Positions 52,776 through 64,000 of a stretch of 64,000 nucleotides of DNA are shown here, in pieces. The number at the start of each line of letters is the position of its first letter. Within the stretch, counting starts at the first letter, position 1. This DNA is from Sabellastarte sp. h YS-2021. Its lineage: Eukaryota > Annelida > Polychaeta > Sabellida > Sabellidae. The translations under genes and the position numbers were made by a program. The stretch is taken from contig OZ024936.1 of the NCBI GenBank assembly GCA_964017235.1, positions 38,648,040 to 38,712,039 of the forward strand. The letters run 5' to 3'. Below the pieces are notes generated by a model. That model did no database searches. It was not told the origin of the DNA and saw only the letters and a list, made by a program, of their open reading frames with translations.

Positions 52776-55194
52776 TTTTATTACGCTACAATAGCTTACC
52801 ATGTGGGACTTAATGCTGTTCTCGGGTGGCCACACCCGGGGCCAACGTCTTAGAAAAAAAGACAGTTCTTGTTAGCCACCGGATACACTGGTAGTGGTCG
52901 TCACGTGATAACTTCTGACCAATCGCCCTACTTTCTCGTTGGCCACGCGAATTAGCAATACCTTATTTTACAAGGAATATTATTTCATTTTTACAAGGAT
53001 GTACTTGTCTTTGGATATGGAAACTACATCAGTTTCTTTATTTTATTACATAGAATCACAATTCGATGTCTTTTCATAGTTCAGATAAGTATCTTTACCA
53101 TATTTTACAACTGAAGTCCACTTCCGGGTTCACGTTGTAAAGCAATAGCGACTCGTTTATGTGGTTTCTAATACAGGATATATATATATGCCTGTCAGTA
53201 AAATAAAATAAAATATTTAAGCCCTATCTGCTTCATTATTGGACCCCTTTTGGGGTTTAAATGTATATAAATGTAACACAAACGAGTCCTGGTCGAGTGA
53301 AATCATCGGAAACAACTTCCGTTTTTATTGTCGAGACAGCAATTTCTTGTAGTGCACGTCTCGTATTGGTAGTTTATATACAGGAATATATGCCTGTTGA
53401 AATAAAATAACATAGTTTTCTTCATGGTTTATCCCCGTTCTTCAACATTATTTGCCCTTTTAAGGGTTAAAATATGATATAAAGCACGAAAGGGGAATCC
53501 TCGGGGAAACCCCTGTGATGACGTCACATCTAGACCGCATGTGCTAAGAGACGCGAGTTTCTTACAGTACATTTATAAAATAAAATAAAATTGAATAAAA
53601 TACAATAAATTAAATATTTTATCCCTTCTTTCCTGTATTATTGACCATTTGTAATGTTAATACTTAAATAAACGGGAATAGAATCCTTCATCTAATCGTC
53701 TAGACATTACGTGTTTCTTCAAACTAAGGTAACCTTGGTTTCCCATTATTTTAATCATATTTTAATTCATCCAGCTTTATAATATAAGAAATGTTGTACT
53801 TGCCTTTTAGATTCTATGTTATTTAATAAAATTCTGTGTAATTTCTGCTTTCCTTATCTCACAACTAGCCCTACCTGCAGTGAGGTGGGTGGGGCAGGTG
53901 ACCTTGTGTCACTGTCGATTTACTTGCGTAAATCCAGTTGTGTAGTTCCTTCAAAGAAGGAAAGGCAAAGCTTACATGGAAGCTTGCTTTAAGGAAAGCT
54001 TACATAGAAATTATAATATCCAACTTCTTTCTCCAGGGTGGATCAGATCCCTGCTTAAATCTGAAGCCAGATAACATCTTAGTTCATCCAAGATTTTTAA
54101 TGCACCCGAGAATCGGATGCATTATTTCCAACTTCTATCCATCCGAATATGATTTGATTCTCGGATTTTCGTTGCATCTAGACCATCAGATCAGATATCA
54201 GATCCGAGGCTACTCGGATGATCTAATCTTAAATCCGATGCTCGGATGATTGTATCTAGATCTAATCCTCGGATGATCAGATCTTAAATCTGATGTTCAG
54301 ATGATGGTTCCAGATCAGAACTCTGAACAATCCTAACACACACTTGGACTAATTTTTCACCAGCCTGGCAGAAAATATCACTTATTGGAGGCTTGGGTCC
54401 AAGTCCTCAAGCCCAAGAGGGCTTCCAAACAAGGTCCTTCATTCAGTCCTGACTCTGTATTTTTAGGGAAGTAGGTTGCCTGACTTCACCCTAACTATTT
54501 TGGAGGACATTGAAACTTAGGCAGTTTTTTGAACCTCCCTGCCCCCAGGGAATTTATGCCTAGATCCCCCACAGTCTGGACTCTGAATGATGTTCTAGGC
54601 CAACAGGAAGTCGGTCTGTTATTTTCCCTTAAAATGGAACAACCTTGTTTTGAACACAAATTTTCAAATCTGTATCTACCTAGGGTCTTCCTTGGGTAAG
54701 CCCCTCCTCCCCTTCTGGTTAGCAAGAGTTGAGCTTTAGGCTGCTCTCCACTAGGATTTTTTCTCAATACAACCTGGTTATGGATACATGTTAAGACAGT
54801 AGCAAGGCTATTACCAGACAGGTCAAACTCAATTTCATAGTGCACATAAGTAGTCAGAAGGGGTATGGTGAATTCAGGTGAGATACTGGATCTTTAGATC
54901 TTAAAGTTCCCCATTCACAACTACTTTAGGAGGGACAGGAGTCCCTCATCAAAGCACCTGTAATAACACTTAGGGTTTAGGCCCTATTAATCAACCCTTT
55001 CCAATTCCCCACATCTAGAGGCTCCTACAGGAACCACCCCAATGGGGGTCATTCCATCCCTAGCAGTATCCATCGTTTCCCCAGGTAGGGGGAAATCGAG
55101 TAGCCGAGGCTCCAAGGTCTTTTCGACCCACTCCAGGGGACGAGGGCATGATAACCCTTCCCCCTCAATGACTCCTCCAGCCTCACTCAGTCCA

Positions 55195-56135
55195 CCAGTA
55201 GGAGTTCGCCTCAGTTCTTTCAGATAAGACTGGCAAACAAATCCTGTCATTCTTTTCAAATCCAAGTCCAGCCGGACTCCTGACCCGGTCAGAATACAAG
55301 GCCCTTCAAGACCAAGGCCTGGCCTCTGTATCCAGTCTCTTCTGTAAAAGAACGCAATAGAAAGGGTGGAAAATGTAAAATCTCTCGGGTTTTACTCTCG
55401 CCTGTTCCTAGTACCAAGCCTCCCCTAAGGGGAGGCCAGTCATAGACCTAAACAGGCTCAACACTTTTCTATATGTAGTAAAGTTCAAAATGGAAACCCC
55501 AGAGTCCATCAGGACCTCCCTCATTCAGGGCAATGGGTATCGTCGATAGACTTGTCGGACGCTTACCTACACATCCCCACCCATCCAAACTCAAGGAAAT
55601 ACCTAAGGTTTTACTACAAGGCTCAGGTGTTCCAGTTCACCTCCCTCCCATTCGGACTAGCCACAGCCCCCCAGGTCTTTACAATGATTGTAAAGGAAGT
55701 GAAACTAATGGCCCTCTCAAGAGGACTCAGAATTCACCAATACCTGGACGACTGGCTGATCAGGTCCCAGTCTCAGGAGGAAGGCCAAGTGAACACTCAG
55801 GCGGTGGTAGACCTAACCCAGTCCTTGGGATGGATAATAAATCAGGAAATATCAGAACTGAAACCTACTCAGGTGTTCTCGTTCGTGGGCTACGAGTACC
55901 ATCTAGATTCAGCCCTTGTAAAACCCACTCAAGAGAGATGGCTCAAACTCCAGGATTTGATCCTACTCCTCAAGTCAAAACATGTTTTGACTGCAAGATG
56001 TTTTGATGTCGCTAATTGGGTTGCTAGCCTCAACGGAGAACATGGTCCCGGAGGGACGCCTTCACATGAGGCCCTTTAAGTTTCATCTCAAGGAGCACTG
56101 GATATATCCTCAGTCGCTGGACAACATCCTCTCTA
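55195..56135 (+). pseudogene. DIRS polymerase remnant (copy 4)
   Basis: PPVGVRLSSF near 55195 marks the N-terminal region. RT with METPESIRTSL, SDAYLHIP, LPFGLATAPQVF and an intact YLDDW near 55740. The reading frame shifts near 55520 and again near 56003 (SLIGLLASTEN). The sequence then jumps at about 56135 from the RT end to the end of the pol gene (AALNRDPTT), losing RNase H. Confidence 0.9.
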
Positions 56136-56254
56136 GTGCAGCTCTCAACAGAGATCCCACTACAACTTCCAATGTCAACGACCTACTCAAACAGTCCCAC
56201 AAGTATGTGTTCCATAACAACCCACAACAGCTAAACCTCCACGCCTGGTGTCTA

Positions 56255-57300
56255 GGAGCGGACAACTCCCAAGAACATGGCTTCTCTGTGGAGGTGGCAG
56301 AGAGAATTGCTGCTCCTCAGCGGTCATCAACAAGGACCATCTACAAGTCAAAGTGGGCCCTATTTGAAAAATGGTGCAGAGAAAATTCAGTGGATTTCTA
56401 CACTCCATCTGTAAAACAAATCTCAGATTTTTTCAGGTACCTGTACCAAGACTTACACAGGCGCCCCTCGACCATTGATGGTTACAGGACTGTAATCGTT
56501 GACACTTTGGGCCCAACGGCCCACCATATTGCACATAATACAAACCTTCATAGGTTATTCTCTAGTTTTCACAGGGATCCACCCAAAGTTCCAGAAATTT
56601 ACCCAAGTGGAACCTTTCTGTTGTCCTCAACGAGCTCACAAAAGCACCCTTTGAGCCCATGAAAGACACAGACCTCAAACATCTTACTCTCAAAACTGCT
56701 TTCTTGCTAGCTTTGGCCTCTGGCAAACGCCGCAGCGAAATCCATGCCTGGGTCGCAAACAAAGTATCTAATCTAGGCCAATGGGAAAAGGTCTCCTTGT
56801 TCCCTTCTGATTTCATAGCCAAAAACCAACTAGCAAGAGAAGGTTCTTAAAGTGTGTCTCCGGTGACTCTTCCTGCTTGACTACCATTGTAGATAGGTAC
56901 TTTAAAGAAGACAGGACCCTGTGTCCGGTGCGGGCCCTGAGGTATTATCTGGACCGAACCAAAGACCTGTAAGGGTCTCGTTCCCTCCTTTTCATCTCCT
57001 TTGAGAAAGGACATACCTCAGACATCAGACCCGCTACACTCTCTTCCTGGTTGAAACAAACCATCCTACCTGGTTACAAACAAGCAGATCAACAAGCCTT
57101 GGACTTGGTCCAAGTTAAAGCGCATGACATCCGGGCCTTCGTGGCGGGGGGGGTATCGGTGGACCAATCATGCAAGCCTGTCACTGGAAAGCTCACAACA
57201 CATTTACAAATTTTTACCTAAAGGACCTTACTTGGTCAGACACCAACAACAATATGTATCTGGGACCCGTAGTGGCGGCACAACAAGTCCTAGATCCTTC
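56255..57300 (+). pseudogene. DIRS tyrosine recombinase remnant (copy 4)
   Basis: EHGFSVEVAERIAAPQ, TIYKSKWALFEKW and YRTVIVDTLG, then a shift near 56585 and ASGKRRSEIHAWVANK (first arginine box). Later parts are broken. HDIRAF at about 57122 is followed by a deletion that removes the AASKALY stretch and shifts the frame, then CHWKAHNTF and FYLKDL in another frame. Non-functional. Confidence 0.88.
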
Positions 57301-57320
57301 CCCTCAGACCAGTTGTCCTC

Positions 57321-57352
57321 GGAAAGAAAAAAGGGGGGGGGGGGGGGGGGGG
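57321..57352 (+). other. A-run/G-run purine tract (copy 4)
   Basis: GGAAAGAAAAAA followed by 20 G; only the G length differs from copy 3. Confidence 0.6.
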
Positions 57353-57820
57353 CACATCCGCTACAACCAAGTTTTCAGGAGTTTCTCCCAGGATCTAGGT
57401 ATTCCTTTACCTTCAAGATGTTACGGGTAAGGTCTTTTTGCTTCTTAATTATCAAGTAATTTCTATTAAGGACTTATTTAGTTGTCACTAATCTCATATT
57501 CAGGTTGCAAAAAATTTATGAGATGTCCAACCATGGGTTGGTCAGTCACTAGTGAAGGGCCCTCAGGGACCCTTTAGACCTCGAAGTGAGCACTGCTGCA
57601 CTTCCGTCCTACAATCAAACATCTAGACAGTTTCAGCACTGTCTCTCATTTTATTTAGGTTTTTAGCTCGTTACAGGCCCGGTCTTGGGGATCGGGGCAC
57701 TGTAAATGGGACTCGGACTGGTATTTCTGGCATTATTCTATACATATTAATTCAAAATCTTAGAAAAAATGACATATCTTCCAGTCTCAGCTGTAATCCC
57801 GCCACCGGGCGGTTGAATTC

Positions 57821-57925
57821 AGCATTAAGTCCTACATGGTAAGCTATTGTAGCGTAATAAAATTGAAAATTTTAATTACTTAAATGTAGCTTTTATAAGC
57901 TACAAGCTTACCATGTGGGACTTAG
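57821..57925 (+). repeat. Internal complementary region, DIRS copy 4
   Basis: Same design as copy 3. The inferred circle joint on the complement strand is TTTTCAATTTTATTACG. Confidence 0.88.
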
Positions 57926-58173
57926 AAGAGTCCCACCCTGCCTCCCCGCTGTTCACAGCTGAGGGGTAGGTTTTAGAAAATTTCAACGAGAAAGTAGGTC
58001 GATTGGTCAGAAGTTATCACGTGACGACAACTACCAGTGTATCCGGTGGCTAACAAGAACTGTCTTTTTTTCTAAGACGTTGGCCCGGGGTGTGGCCACC
58101 CGAGAACAGCATTAAGTCCCACATGGTAAGCTTGTAGCTTATAAAAGTTACATTTAAGTAATTAAAATTTTCA

Positions 58174-58390
58174 ATTTTATTGCGTTTATACATCCTATCC
58201 AATGGACAATTGCTGATCTGGTCGGTGCAGACAGGCCCACCAAATGTCAGAAAAAGATGTCCTGTGTAGCCAACGGCCGGCCGGTCCCAGTAGTGTAGAT
58301 CCCCCAGATGGCACCTTGTACTTCCTTCCTGTCTAGACAAGCTAACATCATAGCATCTTTTTCATTTGGCGCGTGTAGTGTGCAGACATG
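58174..58390 (+). repeat. Solo left ITR of a DIRS family 1 element
   Basis: TTTTATTGCGTTTATACATCC and the following ~215 bp match the left ITR at 62574-62775 (CTGTCTAGACA, GTCAGAAAAAGA, CTTTTTCATTTGG). It stops where the palindrome-headed repeat begins; no gag follows. Confidence 0.88.
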
Positions 58391-58396
58391 TTTTTT

Positions 58397-58880
58397 ACCC
58401 CACAGCCCTTAAGGGCTGTCATGGTATTGTTTTCACCCATGGTGTCTGGATGGGTGGGCGGGCAGGCGGCGGGAAGAAGTTTGTTCGGCCTGTATCTCAG
58501 AAACCGTAAGGCGTAGGAAGTTGATACTTGGTAGGGACATTGGTTAGGGGGTGTAGGTGTGCATCCTCATGGTGTGACCTTGCTTTGACCTTGCTGTAGT
58601 GACCTTGACCTATAAAATCTTGTCCAGGGTATATCTGGGAAACTGTAAGGTGTAGGAAGTTGATACTTGGTAGGGACATTGGCTAGGGTGTGTAGATGTA
58701 AAACGTCATTGTGTGACCTTGATTTGATCTTTGACCTTGCTGTAGTGACCTTGACCTATAATGCCTTGTCTGGGCTATATTTCGGAAACCACAAGGTGTA
58801 GGAAGTTGATATTTGGTAGGGACATTCGCCAGGGGTTATATGTGTGCAACGTCATGGTGTGACTTGGATTTGACCTTTGA
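58397..58880. repeat. Repeat with palindromic head, second copy
   Basis: ACAGCCCTTAAGGGCTGT at 58402-58419, a G-rich GGGCGGGCAGGCGG stretch, then three ~140-146-bp units with GTAGGAAGTTGATACTTGG and TGACCTTGA. Confidence 0.8.
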
Positions 58881-59748
58881 TCTTGCATATCTGATGCTAT
58901 TTTATCTCTCTACGGGGATATCTGATACTATTTTATCTCTCTTATATCTGTTCTATCTTTTTACTTGAATCTTGGTTGTTGCACCTTTGGGTGTCTTTTG
59001 ACATAGATTAAGCACTGTTAAAGTCATTTTAGAATTCGTCAACCATTTACTTTTGCAGCTTCCCATTGTAACAGATGGTATTGCATCAAGTGAGCCAAAG
59101 CTTTTGCCCCAACTCCACATAAAAGCATTATTGGCATAATTCGACCATACAAATGAATATCAAAATGGGAGAAGTCTTACAGCTTCATAATTTTTAGTTT
59201 ATAGAATTGTCCTGGTTTGATACTTAATCTTTACATGCAGTTTCTTTCTCTTAGATGTTATTTTCTCTACTTAAATATTATTTGGACACTGACACTGCTC
59301 TGAAAGTATCCCATTTTATAGCAAAATACCCTTACCATTTCCTAACAGTAGCTATTTCTTGGAGCCATCCAACCCAATGGCCAACGCAGAGATGCAATTT
59401 TAAGGTGATCTAACAACCTTAACTAAGCCACTTGGTTACAGTAGTCCGTCCTCCCGCCAATTAGGTCACATGACCACATTGTTTACTTCATTATTTTTGT
59501 TGGCCATCAACAGTATGGACGTCTTTGGGAATTAAGAGAAGTTGTCAGGGTTTATTTATTTTTGTTGAGATTTTATAGTGAATCTCACTTCATATTTAAT
59601 ATGTATATGATATAAAATTTAGACATTTCTTGAATCCCCGAAGGTATGCCAATATATGCAAATAAAGTACTTTTAGATGGTGACATCGAAAGTTCGATCG
59701 TCTTCAACCTCTAGGAAAAAAATCAGCGTAAAGAAGCCCATAATGCAA

Positions 59749-59750
<2 letters not shown>

Positions 59751-59801
<51 letters not shown>
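59751..59801. repeat. (AT)n microsatellite
   Basis: About 25 perfect AT units. Confidence 0.98.
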
Positions 59802-59802
<1 letters not shown>

Positions 59803-60489
59803 CTTGCCAGTCGTTTGGTTCAGTTTGCTGGATGTTGGAAGCTATAATTTAGCAGCATAAATACCTAGAAATTGTGTACTCTTTGATGAACAAAACCAGT
59901 TTGGGCGACAGCGATGTTGAATAAGAATGACAATTCGATTGCCACTATTGCTGTTCACACGCCGGGTTCTAATAGCCAAGGGTTGGTAGTGATTCTGCTA
60001 CATGAAAAGTCCGGCCGGACATTCTGTCCTAAGACTAGGAAAACATTTAGGACATTTTCGGAGAATTTAGGACAGAATTCTTGTCAATCAAATTTTCATT
60101 CTACAGGTTGCTAAAATTAAGTCATTAAGGTCAATGACCCTATATGAATGGGATATAAAGTAAAATTTACTGAATCATAATAAAAATCTCATTTAGTTAA
60201 AATGTCAAAAAGTCTTTATGATGTTCAATGATCATGTATTACTAAAATGAGAACTCACGGCCACAGAACCTAAGTATGGTGAATCGGTGATCCATGAGAT
60301 TTTCATGCTATTAAAATGTCCACTGGCAGTAAACATTACAGCTAGCAAATAAACTTTCAATCTGATTTTTTTTCAGTGCAAATATTAATAAAAAGAAATA
60401 TTTATCAAAGCAAAAATTCAGAATATTACAGTAAAATTTATGTGGAACCCTACAGAAAACAAAATATACAATTACACGAAAATACCAGA

Positions 60490-60815
60490 CGACCATAATT
60501 AATATTCATGAGAAGATATGAGGACACAGATTTTGCCTGGGATGTCCTTGCAATATTTTATAAAATGGAAGCATAGACAAAATCAAATACTTTAAACTCA
60601 AGAACTCAAGGCCATAACACCCAAGTCATTAATATTCATGAGAAGATATGAGGACACAGATTTTCCATTTGATTTCCTTGCAATATTTTTTTAAATGGAA
60701 GCATAGACGAAAATCAAATAATTTAAACTCGAGAACTCACGGCCATAGCACCCAAGTCATTAATATTTATGAGAAGATATGAGGACACGGATTTCCCCTG
60801 GGATTTCCTTGCAGA
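60490..60815. repeat. Three tandem units of about 130 bp
   Basis: AATATTCATGAGAAGATATG recurs at 60501, 60631 and 60762 (AATATTTATG in the last), each followed by GAGGACAC and, 70 bp on, GAACTCA-GGCCATA. Confidence 0.88.
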
Positions 60816-61060
60816 TCACGTGGCTTGTCACGAGATTTCATAAAAGACGTCTAGACCTTGCTACAATAAAAAAAATTTAAAATCACGTAGATCTCGCGAG
60901 ATTTTAGGGTTGTAACGTGACTTCATATTTGTAAATAAAAAGACGTCTAGATCTTCTATTATCGCCCACAGATACGACTCGGACAATATGTCCTAATATT
61001 CTATTTAAAATTCGGGGTTTTGTTGCAAAATTCGGTCAAGGACCGATGGCCGACGCGAAT

Positions 61061-62573
61061 CTGAAACCCTGGTTGGCAGCAATTTTATCACAATGTGCAT
61101 GTCAGTCGAATAGATTGTTGACTCTACGGAAGAAGGAATCTCCCTTGGGGGCAGCCATTATAGTTGCCATTGGACACTGCACCGTGGAGGAGGTTTGAAT
61201 GCAGGAAAAGACGGCATCTTCGGAAAACTCTTCTGTCGAGGTCCAGTCAATACATTCCATGGAGGTAAATACCTTCATAACATCATTCAAGGACAATAGA
61301 GTTTCTATAAGTCCCAAAAGGTTTAGATTCGGGTTGTCAGATGACAGGGAGTGTCATTCATATCTACAAGGAAAGGCTTTTGATTCAATGATTTTTGCAC
61401 AGGGAATAATTAAAGAAGTGGTATTTTAGGACAATCGGGTTTCTAAAAAGGTTTAGAATCAGGTTGTCAGATGATGGGGATTGTGATTCATCTCAAAAAT
61501 ACAACGAATCTAGTCCTTACTTTTCAGAGATTTGGCTGACTATTATTAAGTGGCTAGGGATTGATATAACAGTCACGGGCACTGTGAATGCTCCCTCTGT
61601 TTTGTCACATTTATCTATATCAAGGAATTGCCTCATTCTTTAGGCACTGAATGTGACCAATGTTTGCGGTTTCAACCCATTTGAAGCTTCTGGTGCTTCT
61701 AAGAGCAGGTATGCAGGAAGAATATTTTGCTTGGAGTTCTTTACTTAAATCACTTGACAGCTCCTTAGTTGCAGGAGGTCTGCAGGAAGATCACTTTTCA
61801 GACACTTTAGGAACCAGTTCCCTTGTAGGAGACCGTAAGAGAGACCAGACGTGTATTGACTCCCTTTTTCAGTTCAGGTCTAATTTAAAGGATCTAAGGG
61901 ATCAGTATGATATGTTATAGACTTCATTAATGCCTTGGACTGTGTGCAATGTGTATGCATTTCCAGTCCAGAGTCAATCAGTTTTGTGTTCAAATCTTCT
62001 TGTTGGAGTTTGACCATGTCTAAGCACATGTGACTCAACAGGAGGGATGTAACTTAAAATGCCTTTAGCAAACCTACAATGCATTTTTGCTCCTAATGAG
62101 GTTTTCCTGCTGGACATATTGTCAGATGTTCAGAGAAACTTCATCCATTCATGTCAATAGGGATGATTATAAGTCTGGAAATGAGCATGCTCCTAGACAT
62201 GACTAGGAAAGGGACATCAGGTCTCAGAGTAGATCTTGTTTGTCCCTATCATGACATTTATTCCTAAAATACAGTTTCAAATGGCTCCTACACCTCAGCT
62301 AGTTACAAGGGGAGAGGATCTTACTTATCCAGGCCCTATAGAAGCAGGGGTGGTAGGTGGCTTCCTGTGTTTTTAGGAAGCCTTTGTCCAGTTTTTGCCA
62401 GTATACAAGTCTCCGCTCTTAGAGGAGGACACTTTTTCAACCAGACTTTCAGGGACAAAGTTTGCTGGAGAAAGGTGGTTAAAATAAAAAAGTTTTGATA
62501 GAAGCTGTTTATGAAATGAATCGACAAAAGGGTGATAACACCAGTCATAGTTTCACATCACTTGAAGTTTACA
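61061..62573. other. Unassigned region with short open frames
   Basis: Plus-strand frames of 76 and 86 codons (61199-61429, 61660-61920) have no domain I recognise. A ~135-bp segment with GGTTTAGA-TC-GGTTGTCAGATGA occurs twice (about 61320 and 61453). It could be a decayed gag or a host fragment; I cannot tell. Confidence 0.3.
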
Positions 62574-62775
62574 TTTTATTGCGTTAATACATCCTATCTA
62601 ATAGACACTTGCTAATCCGGTCGGCGCAGACCGGCCCGCCAAATGTCAGAAAAAGACGTCCTGTGTTTCCACTTGCCGGCCGGTCCCTAGTACTAGTACA
62701 CTCGCCAGATGGCGTGTTGTACTTCCTTCCTGTCTAGACAGCGTGACGTCATAGCATCTTTTTCGTTTGGTGCGA
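62574..62775 (+). repeat. Left ITR of DIRS copy 5, with CRE-like site
   Basis: Starts TTTTATTGCGTTAATAC. It contains ACTTCCTTCC, TGTCTAGACA and TGACGTCA (62744-62751), the consensus for CREB/ATF factors, about 145 bp before the gag ATG. It is likely promoter DNA, by analogy with DIRS-1. Confidence 0.88.
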
Positions 62776-62893
62776 ACTAGTGCACATGGATTTTGATTCA
62801 CTGCCAGTTTTTTTTTTCTGAAATTTGTGAAGATTATTGAAGGACTCCATCTTTTTGTGATATTATTTGATTTCTGCATATACATAGACTATT

Positions 62894-64000
62894 ATGTCAT
62901 CTCCGGGGCAGAAAAGGGGCAGCTGCGGCCATGCAGTGGCCAGCTTTGGTGGTCACTCATTTTGTGCTCGTTGTCGAGAGAAAGGGAAGGGTACGGAACC
63001 CTGCATTGCTGATAAAGAGACATCTGACTAAGTTTTGTAACTTATTTTCACCAGAGCAACGGGCACAAATTTCCACACCATCTGATAAGCTTAAGAAGAA
63101 AAGAGAGAGGCTAAGCGTCTGGACAATCCCACCCCCATGGAAGATAGTTCCCTCGTGGACCCTACTACAGTATCTGTTGGGGTTGTGGGTGACGCTAGTT
63201 CTGAGAAGTCTCCAGCCGTGCCCCCTGAAAAGAAAACAAAGAAGGAGAAAGCCCCTGCTAAGTCTAAGAAGGAAAAAGCCTCTACTTCAACTGCTGATGA
63301 CAGGATCTCAGAGTTAGACCAGAAATGGTCGGAACGCTTCAACAGGTTGGAAGCTTTATTGTTGTCGAAGTCTCTGCAGCCGACCTTTTCATCTGAGGTT
63401 AGAGTTACCCCTTCTCACTCACCTCCTGTGAACATGGCCAGAGACAATGAATCCTTTTTCCAGCCAACTAGCAGAGCTATGGACGATTCATCAACTTCTC
63501 AGCGCACTGGCCCAGACATTGGTGCTGCTCAGCAGCCGTTGGCCGGCAAGCTGCCTACAGACAGTTCTGTTACAGGAAGTTCATCTTCACAGCGCACTGG
63601 CCCAGACAGTACTGCTGCAAAGCAGAAGTCGGCCGGCAAGCTAAAGTCAGAACAGCACCGACCCAAGTCTTCAACAGGGCGCACTGGTCGAGACACTGCT
63701 ACTGTTATGTCCAACTCGACCGGCAAGCCTCACATTGACTCTCACGGACCTTCCAGCCTGCCTGCTCAGAGTACCAGTACGTCACTTACCGACCGACCTC
63801 TTACCGACCAACCTAAACTGCTTTCACCACCGGCTCTGATTCACCTACTCTGCAGAAGGCTTCCAGAAGGGACAGTATTTCTAGTCTTGAGTCGGAAGCA
63901 GACAGTGATCTTTCAGACAGACCTCTGGTTGAACTATTTGTTGAGGTAGGAGAGTTGTCGGATGAGCAAGAACTTACTGAGCATGATCTACCAACCTCAG
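62894..64000 (+). pseudogene. DIRS gag, N-terminal part (copy 5), frameshifted
   Basis: ATG at 62894 gives MSSPGQKRGSCGH. The Cys/His spacing (C11, H13, H21, C24, C27, C37) equals that of copy 2. Frame breaks occur near 63020 and 63110, after which 63137-63880 is open (KKTKKEKAPAKSKKEKA, then RISELDQKWSERFNRLEALL, a coiled-coil-like segment also in copy 2). A Ser/Gln-rich part has three repeats of the form RTGPD-AA-Q-AGK. A further shift near 63870 leads to an acidic tail (SLESEADSDLSD) at the window edge. Confidence 0.85.

Larger units (their letters stand above)
52776..58176 (+). mobile_element. DIRS-like retrotransposon, family 3, copy 4 (internally deleted)
   Basis: Left ITR 52776-52940, leader to about 55190, polymerase remnant, recombinase remnant, purine tract (57321-57352), ICR (57821-57925), hairpin (57944-57966) and right ITR (57985-58176). 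Compared with copy 3 it lacks about 760 bp covering RNase H and most of the methyltransferase-like part. Its right tip abuts the left tip of a family 1 element. Confidence 0.92.
58881..61060. other. Spacer with microsatellite, no gene seen
   Basis: AT-rich sequence. A 66-codon frame at 59914-60114 has no recognised motif. The microsatellite and a short tandem array are listed separately. Confidence 0.5.
62574..64000 (+). mobile_element. DIRS family 1, copy 5 (left end; continues past window)
   Basis: Left ITR then gag. The ITR pairs with the right ITR of copy 1, so copies 1 and 5 are one family. Confidence 0.9.

Noticed and set aside
60848-60960. Repeated GACGTCTAGA motifs as a restriction or integration signal
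   Set aside because: CTAGAC-type motifs also occur in DIRS ITRs, but here no ITR sequence follows; too short to interpret.

Overview
The window is eukaryotic and almost entirely transposable-element DNA. The setting is a repeat-rich animal genome, most likely a bivalve mollusc. That is inferred from the mix of DIRS-like elements, a tRNA-derived SINE, L1/Tx1-like LINEs and short tandem arrays in low-GC spacer; no single marker proves it, and no species can be named. Only one stretch looks like a host coding exon (51167-51230, +). There is no rRNA, tRNA gene, operon or CRISPR array that I can support.

Layout. 1-11880: a DIRS-like tyrosine-recombinase retrotransposon (family 1, copy 1; its left end lies outside the window), split inside its recombinase gene by a young LTR retrotransposon (3275-10577, minus strand). 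That LTR element has Gypsy-type enzymes, but its integrase lies upstream of its reverse transcriptase and its capsid resembles the SCAN domain, the arrangement of Gmr1-type elements. A SINE is nested in its reverse transcriptase. 11881-17650: spacer, three tandem arrays and a second SINE. 17650-27931: an L1/Tx1-like LINE (minus strand) split in its endonuclease by the best-preserved DIRS element (family 2, copy 2, 21141-27451). 28070-29825: an inverted LINE scrap and a 731-bp duplication. 29826-37650: a very old DIRS remnant split by a 5'-truncated LINE (31558-35501, minus) with a 15-bp target duplication and a 3'-transduction-like tail. 37651-38935: a third, 5'-truncated LINE (+). 40651-47277 and 52776-58176: two copies of DIRS family 3, which lack a recognisable gag and carry a 2.2-kb noncoding leader; the first holds a hAT-type MITE. 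47520-48088, 58174-58390 and 62574-64000: pieces of family 1.

How the parts work together. Each DIRS element is expected to encode a gag, a reverse transcriptase-RNase H-methyltransferase-like protein and a tyrosine recombinase in overlapping frames. It would replicate through a circle closed at an internal complementary region (ICR) and integrate by recombination without target duplication. ITR, ICR and right-end extension are all readable here, and two junctions show how insertion chose its site. Three DIRS families also share two unexplained features between the recombinase gene and the right end: an A-run/G-run purine tract, and a C4/G4 hairpin. All elements carry some damage, so none looks fully autonomous as it stands. 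Copy 2 is closest, with intact gag and pol but a broken recombinase.
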